10,708 nt of DNA from Alphaproteobacteria bacterium (lineage in GTDB: Bacteria > Pseudomonadota > Alphaproteobacteria > Rs-D84), in NCBI GenBank assembly GCA_017642625.1, contig JAGCOQ010000027.1:1-10708 (forward strand). Direction: 5' to 3'. The notes under the pieces are model-generated. The model ran no database searches and had not been told where the DNA came from. It worked only from the letters and a program-made list of their open reading frames with translations. The position numbers and the translations under genes are program-made. Below are positions 1 through 6,169 of this stretch, piece by piece (the stretch's first letter is position 1; every line of letters begins with the position of its first letter).

Positions 1-93
1 GACACCAATACGGGCGTTTTCGTCACGTTCAGTTGCAGATGATGCAACATATGGCACCATACACAACAGCAATGCAATAACATGTATTTTCAT
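1..93 (-). CDS. N-terminal fragment of a secreted protein, function unknown
   Basis: Only the first 31 codons lie in the window; the rest runs off the left edge. The translation begins MKIHVIALLLCMVPYVASSA and continues TERDENARIGV, which is a typical Sec signal peptide: a basic start, a hydrophobic core, and a likely signal peptidase I site after VASSA or nearby. A lipoprotein site is not evident, since the cysteine in the core lacks the small residue expected right after a lipobox. The start is supported by an AGGATGGA ribosome binding site about 5 bases upstream and by a promoter at 122-150. The mature part is too short to assign a family. It diverges from infA, and its promoter closely matches that of the exported protein gene at 3414, which hints at common expression. 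What the protein does cannot be said from this fragment. Confidence 0.75.
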   Translation of the reverse strand, partial: MKIHVIALLLCMVPYVASSATERDENARIGV

Positions 94-121
94 TTATTCC
101 ATCCTACAATTTACAGCATAT

Positions 122-150
122 ATTTTATCAGATAAAAGACCTATGTGCAA
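122..150 (-). promoter_or_regulatory. Promoter for the secreted-protein gene at the left edge
   Basis: On the minus strand, TTGCAC (150-145) and TAAAAT (127-122) are separated by 17 bases, a good housekeeping-sigma arrangement. The start of transcription should fall near 115, leaving a leader of about 20 bases before the ATG at 93. The -10 region, CTGATAAAATATA (131-119), is identical in sequence and spacing to that before the gene at 3414. Assignment is from sequence pattern only. Confidence 0.6.
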
Positions 151-167
151 GGCATATTAAAAACAAC

Positions 168-196
168 TTGCATTTTTTCTTGGTGCGCAATATCAT
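168..196 (+). promoter_or_regulatory. Promoter for infA
   Basis: TTGCAT (168-173) and TATCAT (191-196) are 17 bases apart, giving an expected transcription start near 203 and a leader of about 36 bases. It is back to back with the minus-strand promoter at 122-150, with the two -35 boxes 17 bases apart, so the polymerase sites are adjacent and could influence each other. Confidence 0.55.
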
Positions 197-238
197 TACA
201 GACAACAAAAAAACTAAAGAAAAATCCAAGGGATAAAT

Positions 239-487
239 ATGGCAAAAGATGATGTAATTGTTTTTAGTGGTGTCGTAGAAGACAAATTGCCGAACACTAT
301 GTTTCGGGTAAAACTGGAAAACGGACACGAAATTTTGGCAACTGTTTGCGGAAAAATGCGCAAGGCACGCATTTGGGTCAACATTGGCGAGCATGTTCGT
401 GTTGAAATGACACCGTATGACTTGGACAAAGGTCGCATCACTTTTGTTGAACGCAATCGTGCGACACCAGACCAACCAAATCAGTAA
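239..487 (+). CDS. infA: Translation initiation factor IF-1
   Basis: IF-1 binds the A site of the 30S ribosomal subunit and works with IF-2 and IF-3 to select the initiator tRNA. The 82-residue product is a single OB-fold (S1-like) domain. It carries the family signatures [14 protein letters not shown] (about residues 17-30), GKMRK (38-42) and [11 protein letters not shown] (57-67). The usual bacterial length is about 72 residues; here about ten extra polar residues (ending ATPDQPNQ) follow the last strand. The start is set by AAGGGA at 228-233, five bases before the ATG, and agrees with the usual MAK N-terminus. The gene has its own promoter and a strong terminator straight after it, so it is probably a single-gene unit. 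The identification is secure. Confidence 0.97.
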   Translation: MAKDDVIVFSGVVEDKLPNTMFRVKLENGHEILATVCGKMRKARIWVNIGEHVRVEMTPYDLDKGRITFVERNRATPDQPNQ

Positions 488-494
488 GTTTTTT

Positions 495-518
495 CCCGTC
501 AAACGACGGGATTTTTTA
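495..518 (+). terminator. Intrinsic terminator after infA
   Basis: A perfect 6-bp stem (CCCGTC 495-500 / GACGGG 505-510) with a four-base AAAC loop is followed by A and a run of six T. It begins 8 bases after the infA stop codon. Confidence 0.9.
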
Positions 519-540
519 TTTGTTTTTTGTTAAATACCCC

Positions 541-570
541 TTGCCCGAAAATAATTTTTTTTGCTAACAT
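541..570 (+). promoter_or_regulatory. Possible promoter for the large cysteine-rich protein gene
   Basis: TTGCCC (541-546) and TAACAT (565-570) are 18 bases apart. The match is modest; CATAAT at 568-573 is a competing -10 with poorer spacing. If correct, transcription starts near 577, only about 9 bases before the ATG at 586. A promoter is needed here because a strong terminator closes infA just upstream. Confidence 0.4.
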
Positions 571-585
571 AATTTCATAGAAAGG

Positions 586-3312
586 ATGAGAAAGGTATTA
601 CCTGTTGTTTTTGCGTGCTTTATCGGCATCGGTGTTTCGTATGCCGCGGTTCGCGACGCATCAACAATTTCGCGGGGGGTGGCGAACCAAAACGTTTCAA
701 ATGCGCGCACCACAACAAAACAAGTAAATACCGTTTCGCGCACCAGCGCACCACAAACTGTGCGGGTTCGCGACACCAAACAAGCCACCGCAACGCGTCC
801 AACCGTTGCGCGTACTGCAACCAATACTTCGCGCACCGCAACCACACGTTCTAACAAGAACACCACTGCGCGCACCGCAACCAGTACCACACGGGCACGC
901 ACCGCAACCACAAAAACAACCCGCGCATCCCTTCTGCCGACAACCAATGATTCCAAGACGTTTGGCACAGGATATAACACATGTCGCGATGCGTACTTCA
1001 CATGTATGGATCAATTCTGTGCGACACAAGATGAAACTTATCGTCGCTGCGTTTGTTCGTCGCGTTTGTATGATATCAAAAGCAAACAGCGTGCACTAAA
1101 CCAAACCGCCGACCAATTACAAGATTTCAAAGATTTAAATATAGAGGCAATTCCAAAAACCGCGGCGGAAGTACACGCAATGCAGAATGCCAGTGAAGGC
1201 GAAATGGTAGCGTCCTTTATCAAAGACAAATCGGAATCTATGGCGCAACTGGCTGGTATAAGCGCGGTGTTATCCTCCACAAAATCAAAGTCATTATCAA
1301 CGGCGGGACAACTAGATATCGCTGGTGACATCAATGCTATTTGGGCAACAACCGATTTAACATCGGGTCTGAACATTTCCAATCTGACCGGCGAAACATT
1401 ATACAATGCGGTACACAGCCAATGCGTCAATTTGGTTGCCGACCGTTGTTCTTCTAAATCTTTGTTGAACATGGTTGTTTCCGCGTACAGCATGTACATT
1501 GAAAACGATTGCGCCTTGATTTTGGCGTCTTTGGATAAAAAGAAATTATCTGCGAATGCGTCCATCCGTGAAACAGAACGCGAAATGAATGCGGCACGAC
1601 TGGAAAATTACGATGCGCACAACTCTTCTTCTATCAACGAATGTATTGCCAAGGTTCGTAAAGACGTTACCGCAGAGGCAGCATGCGGTTCGGGTTATGT
1701 TCATTGTTTGGATACCAGTGGTTTGTATTTGAACAAAACAACTGGCGAACCAATATACACATCCAGTTTCTACCAATTGGGCAGCACATTATCCTTGTCT
1801 GGCGACATATTAAAGAACGACACCAACCGCACACTGATTTTGGAATTAAATCGCAAACGTATGTTTGCCGAAGATAGTTTGGATACTTGTCGCGATTTAG
1901 CCGACGAAGTATGGGATGAATTCGTGCGCCAGGCGGTTATAGAGATTTATCAAAGTCAACAAGTAAAAATTCGTGACGTCAAAAACGAATGTTTGGATGT
2001 TGTCAACCAGTGCTATGATATGCAAAGCAATTCATTAAAAGATTTTAGCAACGTCAAAGAACAGTTATTGTTGGGCTCACGTTTAGAATTGTCCGAAGAA
2101 TTATGTATCGAAAAATTAGCAGCGTGCAGCAACCTGTACGGCGGTGGCACAGATGGTATGCAAGAATTACTGACCACAATGGCAGACATCACAACTCAAA
2201 AAATCGCCCAGAATTGTTTCGCAACCTTACAAGAATATGCGCGTGATTTGTGCGCTGTCCCCAGCAGTGATTCCCTGCACTCTTATCCTTATGCGTGTCG
2301 TGTGTATGCACCTGGGGAACAGAGACATGCGGACACATGGGGCGTATGTGATAATATAACCGCTATTGACAACCAACCTATGTCACGCACTGCCAGTGCG
2401 ACCGCTATTTACACCAGGGCCGACGAAGGTAGTACTAGCGGTGGTGAACAATCTACCACACCAAGTTCTTCATCATCGCACTCATCTACTTCTATGTGCG
2501 TGACAAGATATAAGACATGTGATTTTAAATATTATTATATGGTAGATGCGAATGGCAAAATCATATTTGAATATCAATTAAACGCGAATCCAGATTTGGC
2601 ACAACCAGGAAATCGTTGTGTACAATGTTCGCCGACCAAGGGATGTCCGCAACCTGGTGAAAACTATGACGAAGATCCAACAAATGTAGAATTTGATAAT
2701 GAACCACCATGCGGTGATTATTCCGGCAGTTTGTACCAAAAACTTGTCAGATATGCCGTCCAGGCGTGCTTGCGTCCAAGCGATATTGAAATACTTCGTT
2801 CAAACACGCCAGATAGTGGAACAAAGTGGAACGAGTTAAAAACGACATTATTACAAGATGTCAATGCCACACTGGATTTAGTCAAGGCATCTATGGCATC
2901 TGTATTAAAAACTGAATGTGAAAGAGTTGGGGGTTATTGGGTATCGTCGCCATGGACGTCAAACACCGAACGCGATACAGGTATTCAACTGTTCTCTCAA
3001 TTCTATAATGAAACGGGTGCTAATACAAAATGGGGATATTGTGCCGACCCTGCAACCGTCGCCTTATATTACACAGGCGAAACGACCGAGTGTACTACCA
3101 ATTCTGATTGTGGTGCAGGAACATGTGATTCTGGCACATGTCAATGTTTCACCAACGCAACTAAATCTAACGGCGTTTGCACATGTAATGATGGTTATAG
3201 CCAACAAAATGATGCATGCGTAGCGAACAGCGGAACAGGCGGTGGTTCCAGTGGTGGTGGCGATTCTGGCGGCGGCGATTCTGGCGGTGGCGATTCTGGT
3301 AGTGGCGGTTAA
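586..3312 (+). CDS. Large exported cysteine-rich protein with repeat-rich ends, function unknown
   Basis: I do not recognise this 908-residue protein as a named family. It opens with a Sec signal peptide (basic MRK, hydrophobic core, likely cleavage after VSYA at residue 20). Residues 21 to about 118 are low complexity, rich in Thr, Arg and Ala, with RTAT repeated four times. A cysteine cluster follows (C133, C140, C145, C155, C157, in CRDAYFTCMDQFC and YRRCVC). The middle is largely helical and polar, with spaced cysteines including CRDLADEVWDEF (C435) and ECLDVVNQC (C469, C476). Residues about 610-637 form a Ser/Thr/Gly linker. An EGF-like knot lies at about 836-878 (CTTNSDCGAGTCDSGTCQC, then CTCNDGY), and the tail is Gly/Ser/Asp repeats. 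The mature protein has about 37 cysteines, so a disulfide-rich protein of the periplasm or cell surface is likely. No membrane anchor, autotransporter domain or sorting motif is visible at the C-terminus. The start codon is directly preceded by AGAAAGG with no spacing, and no better in-frame start exists. Confidence 0.85.
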   Translation: MRKVLPVVFACFIGIGVSYAAVRDASTISRGVANQNVSNARTTTKQVNTVSRTSAPQTVRVRDTKQATATRPTVARTATNTSRTATTRSNKNTTARTATSTTRARTATTKTTRASLLPTTNDSKTFGTGYNTCRDAYFTCMDQFCATQDETYRRCVCSSRLYDIKSKQRALNQTADQLQDFKDLNIEAIPKTAAEVHAMQNASEGEMVASFIKDKSESMAQLAGISAVLSSTKSKSLSTAGQLDIAGDINAIWATTDLTSGLNISNLTGETLYNAVHSQCVNLVADRCSSKSLLNMVVSAYSMYIENDCALILASLDKKKLSANASIRETEREMNAARLENYDAHNSSSINECIAKVRKDVTAEAACGSGYVHCLDTSGLYLNKTTGEPIYTSSFYQLGSTLSLSGDILKNDTNRTLILELNRKRMFAEDSLDTCRDLADEVWDEFVRQAVIEIYQSQQVKIRDVKNECLDVVNQCYDMQSNSLKDFSNVKEQLLLGSRLELSEELCIEKLAACSNLYGGGTDGMQELLTTMADITTQKIAQNCFATLQEYARDLCAVPSSDSLHSYPYACRVYAPGEQRHADTWGVCDNITAIDNQPMSRTASATAIYTRADEGSTSGGEQSTTPSSSSSHSSTSMCVTRYKTCDFKYYYMVDANGKIIFEYQLNANPDLAQPGNRCVQCSPTKGCPQPGENYDEDPTNVEFDNEPPCGDYSGSLYQKLVRYAVQACLRPSDIEILRSNTPDSGTKWNELKTTLLQDVNATLDLVKASMASVLKTECERVGGYWVSSPWTSNTERDTGIQLFSQFYNETGANTKWGYCADPATVALYYTGETTECTTNSDCGAGTCDSGTCQCFTNATKSNGVCTCNDGYSQQNDACVANSGTGGGSSGGGDSGGGDSGGGDSGSGG
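811..910 (+). repeat. Imperfect repeats encoding RTAT units
   Basis: CGCACCGCAACCA occurs exactly at 832-844, 871-883 and 898-910, with a two-mismatch copy (CGTACTGCAACCA) at 811-823. Spacings of 21, 39 and 27 bases are all multiples of three, so the reading frame is kept, and the copies encode RTAT at residues 76-79, 83-86, 96-99 and 105-108. Together with the surrounding Thr/Arg/Ala-rich stretch they form a strongly basic, probably disordered segment just after the signal peptide. Confidence 0.8.
3253..3297 (+). repeat. Three tandem 15-base repeats encoding GGGDS
   Basis: Three adjoining 15-base units (3253-3267, 3268-3282, 3283-3297) differ only at synonymous third positions of glycine codons and each encode Gly-Gly-Gly-Asp-Ser. 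They form the flexible C-terminal tail of the large cysteine-rich protein, which then ends in GSGG and stops at 3310-3312. In-frame units of this kind can change copy number by slippage without breaking the gene. Confidence 0.85.
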
Positions 3313-3363
3313 ACAACCAATCCCTCGTTTGAACCTGAACCATAAAGTTTGTAATAAAGCAAC

Positions 3364-3392
3364 TTGCAGGGAACCATAAAATCTGATAAAAT
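3364..3392 (+). promoter_or_regulatory. Promoter for the 225-residue exported protein gene
   Basis: TTGCAG (3364-3369) and TAAAAT (3387-3392) are 17 bases apart; transcription should start near 3399. The stretch CTGATAAAATATA (3383-3395) is identical to that in the promoter at 119-150. No intrinsic terminator is visible between the stop at 3312 and this promoter, so read-through from the upstream gene is also possible. Confidence 0.65.
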
Positions 3393-3413
3393 ATACACAA
3401 CGGGAATGTAAAT

Positions 3414-4091
3414 ATGAAAAAAATATTTTTGCTTTCTTTACTTTTTATAACGACGAATGTTGTTGCTGCAACGCCCTGGTGGGAACAGCCAACCGTTTGT
3501 CGTGTAAATCCGGCAACCTGCTATACATCTATGGGCACTGGTTATGACGCAGGTCTGTGGGATGCGTGGGCAAATTGCTGGGGTATGAAAATGATTTGTG
3601 GCGAAGCGCTTAAAAACACTGATGAAACTATGCCGGTTGGTCGCACAGAATTATCACGTGGAACACTTACAAATTCGGACTATGACTTGAGTGTGTTGAA
3701 CGGCGATTGTTTTGGTGTTCGCAAAACATCAACCGACGGTTCAATGGCATCTGTAAATGGTCAGATGGTTCGTGTTTGGTGTTCTGGTATTTTGGACCAA
3801 GTTGACGAAGTAATTGAAAACGGTGAAATCACATATGGTACACAACCAGATTGCCAAACATTGGCAGATGCTGGCTATGTGGCGGTTGGAAATGGTAAAT
3901 GTTATGGTAAATATTATGATCCGGCACGTTATTATATCCAATGCGCTGGTGAAACACCAACATTGATTGTTTTGAATGGCGCAAATTATGAAATGGGTTA
4001 TACTTCATATCCAGCAACCCAAGAAGATGCCGATGCCATATTCAACAGCATGTATGCCAACGTTCACGGCACAGGACAAATACCGCAATAA
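3414..4091 (+). CDS. Exported cysteine-containing protein, function unknown
   Basis: The 225-residue product starts with a clear Sec signal peptide (MKKIFLLSLLF, hydrophobic core, likely cleavage after NVVA at about residue 19), giving a mature N-terminus ATPWWEQP. The mature part has nine cysteines, many aromatic residues (WWEQ, LWDAWANCW, YYDPARYYIQC) and recurring short Cys motifs (NGDCFGVRK, NGKCYGKYY). This suggests a disulfide-bonded globular protein in the periplasm or outside the cell. There is no second membrane segment or lipobox. A GGGAA site at 3402-3406, seven bases before the ATG, sets the start. A minimal ATG-TAA reading frame sits between them at 3406-3411. The gene follows the large cysteine-rich gene by 101 bases on the same strand but has its own promoter and a terminator at the end. 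I do not recognise the family. Confidence 0.85.
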   Translation: MKKIFLLSLLFITTNVVAATPWWEQPTVCRVNPATCYTSMGTGYDAGLWDAWANCWGMKMICGEALKNTDETMPVGRTELSRGTLTNSDYDLSVLNGDCFGVRKTSTDGSMASVNGQMVRVWCSGILDQVDEVIENGEITYGTQPDCQTLADAGYVAVGNGKCYGKYYDPARYYIQCAGETPTLIVLNGANYEMGYTSYPATQEDADAIFNSMYANVHGTGQIPQ

Positions 4092-4100
4092 AGAGTTATA

Positions 4101-4134
4101 AAAAAAACAGCCACATTTTTGTGGCTGTTTTTTT
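4101..4134. terminator. Bidirectional intrinsic terminator
   Basis: A long inverted repeat pairs a run of A plus ACAGCCAC (to 4114) with GTGGCTGT plus a run of T (4121-4134) around a six-base loop. The A-rich and T-rich flanks let it work in both directions. It lies 9 bases after the stop of the exported protein gene and 11 bases after the clpX stop on the other strand, ending both convergent units. Confidence 0.92.
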
Positions 4135-4145
4135 ATACCCTTTTC

Positions 4146-5414
4146 TTATGCCGCCTTTTTAGCATCGGCAAAGATTTCCATTGGTGCCTTTTTACCAGCA
4201 ACAACATTTTTATCTATTACAATTTCTTTCAAATCTGGCTTATCAGGTGCATCAAACATAGGTTGCATCAAAATCTTTTCCAATATTCCGCGCAAACCAC
4301 GCGCGCCTGTTTTACGCGCCACCGCCATTTTGGCAATTTCACGCAAAGCATCTTCTTTGATATTTAATTTAACACCGTCCATTTCCAGCATTGCGACAAA
4401 CTGTTTCACAATGGCGTTCTTTGGTTCGGTCAAAATCTTTACCAACGCATCTTCATCCAAATCTTGCAAAGTTGTAATGACTGGCAAACGACCAACCAGT
4501 TCCGGAATAATTCCGAACTTTACCAAATCCGCTGGTTGCACATCGTTCAAATAACTTTTTGATTCACGTGCCTCTTTTGATTCAACGTTGGCACCAAATC
4601 CAATACCACGACGTGCGTTTGTTCGATTTGCAATAATCTTGTTCAAACCATCAAATGCACCACCGCAAATGAATAATATCTTGCTGGTATCCAACTGAAC
4701 GGTGGCTTCACCCGGGTGTTTGCGCCCTGCTCCGCCGGCTGGAACATTTGCGATTGTGCCTTCGACTAATTTCAATAATGCTTGTTGCACACCTTCGCCA
4801 GACACATCGCGGGTCAACGACGGATTTTCAGATTTACGTGAAATCTTGTCAATTTCATCAATATAGATGATTCCGCGTTGTGCGCGTTCAACATCAAAAC
4901 TTGCGTTTTGCAACAAACGCGTCAGGACACTTTCCACATCATCACCAACATAGCCCGCTTCGGTCAAAGTGGTCGCGTCCGCGATTGCAAACGGAACATC
5001 CAAAATACGCGCCAGTGTTTGTGCGAACAATGTTTTACCGGTTCCCGTTGGTCCGATTAAAAGCACATTTGATTTCTGTATTTCAACCTTGCTTGATGCC
5101 GCGACACTGTGCCGTTTATAGTGATTATAAACCGCAACAGACAAAGTGCGTTTCGCATCTTCTTGGCCAATAATATATTCGTTCAAGAAATCATAAATCT
5201 GATGTGGGGTCGGCAACTTGGCTGCGTCTTTGTGTATTTCATCAACACGATCATCCGTCATAATGTCGTTGCACAACGCGATACATTCGTCGCAAATGCA
5301 AACGCCACGACCACTGACCAGTTTTTTTACTTCATACACAGCTTTGCCACAGAAACTGCAAAATTGCTGATTATCTGCGCCTGTATTTGTATCTTTTGTT
5401 TTATCGTTGCTCAT
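4146..5414 (-). CDS. clpX: ClpX, ATP-dependent unfoldase of the ClpXP protease
   Basis: ClpX is the hexameric AAA+ unfoldase that recognises tagged or damaged proteins and threads them into ClpP in the cytoplasm. The 422-residue product has the usual length and all key parts. The N-terminal zinc domain has C19, C22, C41 and C44 (FCSFCGK, CICDEC). The Walker A motif is GPTGTGKT (121-128), the pore loop GYVG (154-157) and Walker B IIYIDEID (182-189). The RKH loop is at 231-233 and the ClpP-docking IGF loop at 271-273. The arginine finger lies in ELVGRLP (R309) and sensor 2 in GARGLR (370-375). An AGGAA site six bases before the ATG sets the start. It is 21 bases downstream of clpP and shares its promoters, so both halves of the protease are made together. 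An extra cysteine (C39) lies beside the third zinc ligand. Confidence 0.98.
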   Translation of the reverse strand: MSNDKTKDTNTGADNQQFCSFCGKAVYEVKKLVSGRGVCICDECIALCNDIMTDDRVDEIHKDAAKLPTPHQIYDFLNEYIIGQEDAKRTLSVAVYNHYKRHSVAASSKVEIQKSNVLLIGPTGTGKTLFAQTLARILDVPFAIADATTLTEAGYVGDDVESVLTRLLQNASFDVERAQRGIIYIDEIDKISRKSENPSLTRDVSGEGVQQALLKLVEGTIANVPAGGAGRKHPGEATVQLDTSKILFICGGAFDGLNKIIANRTNARRGIGFGANVESKEARESKSYLNDVQPADLVKFGIIPELVGRLPVITTLQDLDEDALVKILTEPKNAIVKQFVAMLEMDGVKLNIKEDALREIAKMAVARKTGARGLRGILEKILMQPMFDAPDKPDLKEIVIDKNVVAGKKAPMEIFADAKKAA

Positions 5415-5435
5415 CCCACATTCCTATGAACAAAA

Positions 5436-6017
5436 TTATTTTCTTGTCAGAACACTATCAATCAAACCAAATTCTTTGGCTTCAAGTGGCGTCATCCAAT
5501 TATCACGTTCCATCGCTTCGAAAACTTCTTTTTCTTTACGACCAGTAAATTCAGCCATTTGTTTTACCAACGATTTCTTATTTTTTTGGAACTGATTTAT
5601 TTGTATTTCCATATCAGTAATCTGTCCCTGGGCACCAGCCATTGGTTGATGAATCATAACCTGTGTATTCGGCAACACGAATCGTTTACCCTTTTCGCCC
5701 GCCGCCAACAGCACAGATCCCATTGATGCAACCAATCCCATACCAATAGTAGAGACAGGTGCCTTGATATATTGCATGGTATCCATAATTGCCCATCCAG
5801 ATGAAACTTCACCCCCAGGGGAATTAATATACATAGAAATATCTGCGTTTGGATTTTCAGATTCCAAAAACAACAACTGGGCGACAATGCTGTTCGCCAT
5901 ATTTGGTTCAATTTCACCACCAACCACAATGATACGGTCACGCAGCAGGCGCGAATAGATATCAAACGAGCGCTCGCCACGTGGTGATTCCTCGATAACC
6001 ATAGGTATTAAAGCCAT
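5436..6017 (-). CDS. clpP: ClpP, serine protease subunit of ClpXP
   Basis: ClpP forms the tetradecameric proteolytic chamber that degrades proteins fed by ClpX (and by ClpA where present). The 193-residue product has the standard fold and length. The catalytic triad is Ser98 (in GLVASMGS), His123 (in MIHQP) and Asp172 (in RDNWMTP). The oxyanion glycines lie in INSPGGEV (64-71), and the N-terminal axial loop ([19 protein letters not shown]) matches the family. No long propeptide is present, so little or no processing is expected. AAGGAT lies about six bases before the ATG. It is the first gene of a clpP-clpX operon. The trigger factor gene, often found upstream, is absent; a divergent unknown gene takes that place. 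Confidence 0.98.
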   Translation of the reverse strand: MALIPMVIEESPRGERSFDIYSRLLRDRIIVVGGEIEPNMANSIVAQLLFLESENPNADISMYINSPGGEVSSGWAIMDTMQYIKAPVSTIGMGLVASMGSVLLAAGEKGKRFVLPNTQVMIHQPMAGAQGQITDMEIQINQFQKNKKSLVKQMAEFTGRKEKEVFEAMERDNWMTPLEAKEFGLIDSVLTRK

Positions 6018-6043
6018 ATAAAATCCTTATGTCTTGTCTGTAA

Positions 6044-6052
6044 ATTATACCA
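6044..6052 (-). promoter_or_regulatory. Extended -10 promoter close to clpP
   Basis: On the minus strand TGGTATAAT (6052-6044) is a perfect consensus -10 with the extended TGn element. The -35 region at normal spacing (about TTAGCG) is poor, which is common for extended -10 promoters. Transcription would start near 6037, giving a leader of about 20 bases that includes the ribosome binding site. Confidence 0.55.
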
Positions 6053-6092
6053 CATAAAACCCCGATTCGCTAATTTTCATCAAGGTGCAGAA

Positions 6093-6123
6093 CAAATATA
6101 GCCCTTTAATTTGAATTTTCAAG
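6093..6123 (-). promoter_or_regulatory. Heat-shock (RpoH-type) promoter candidate for clpP-clpX
   Basis: On the minus strand CTTG (6123-6120) is followed after 17 bases by GCTATATTTG (6102-6093). The published alphaproteobacterial sigma-32 pattern is CTTG-N17/18-CYTATNTNNG; the site differs only at the first base of the -10 block. The -35 continues as CTTGAAA, as in the classical heat-shock box. Expected start is near 6086, about 70 bases before the clpP ATG. Heat-shock control of clpP is well known in proteobacteria, which supports the call. Confidence 0.6.
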
Positions 6124-6129
6124 GTATCC

Positions 6130-6142
6130 GGCTTGACAAGCC
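6130..6142. other. 13-bp palindrome over the -35 box, possible operator
   Basis: GGCTTG (6130-6135), a central A, and CAAGCC (6137-6142) form a perfect inverted repeat that fully covers the TTGACA -35 hexamer (6133-6138) of the plus-strand promoter. It ends only 6 bases from the heat-shock -35 of clpP. A dimeric repressor bound here would block the plus-strand promoter. No regulator is identified in the window, and a chance palindrome is possible. Confidence 0.4.
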
Positions 6143-6160
6143 CCGTAAAAAGCTTAATAT
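6133..6160 (+). promoter_or_regulatory. Strong promoter for the small unknown gene
   Basis: A perfect TTGACA (6133-6138) and a TAATAT (6155-6160) are 16 bases apart, the best housekeeping-type match in the window. Transcription should start at about 6167-6168, only two or three bases before the ATG at 6170, so the message would be leaderless or nearly so. Confidence 0.65.
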
Positions 6161-6169
6161 TCTGGGACT

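Noticed and set aside
564..1001. 145-codon open frame on the minus strand under the start of the giant protein gene
   Set aside because: It is a shadow of the Thr/Arg/Ala-rich repeats, giving a Val/Arg-rich translation with no ribosome binding site or family signature.
6111..6122. 12-base inverted repeat TTGAA-TT-TTCAA as a separate operator
   Set aside because: The arms are only five bases, AT-rich, and one arm is already explained by the CTTGAA of the heat-shock -35 box.
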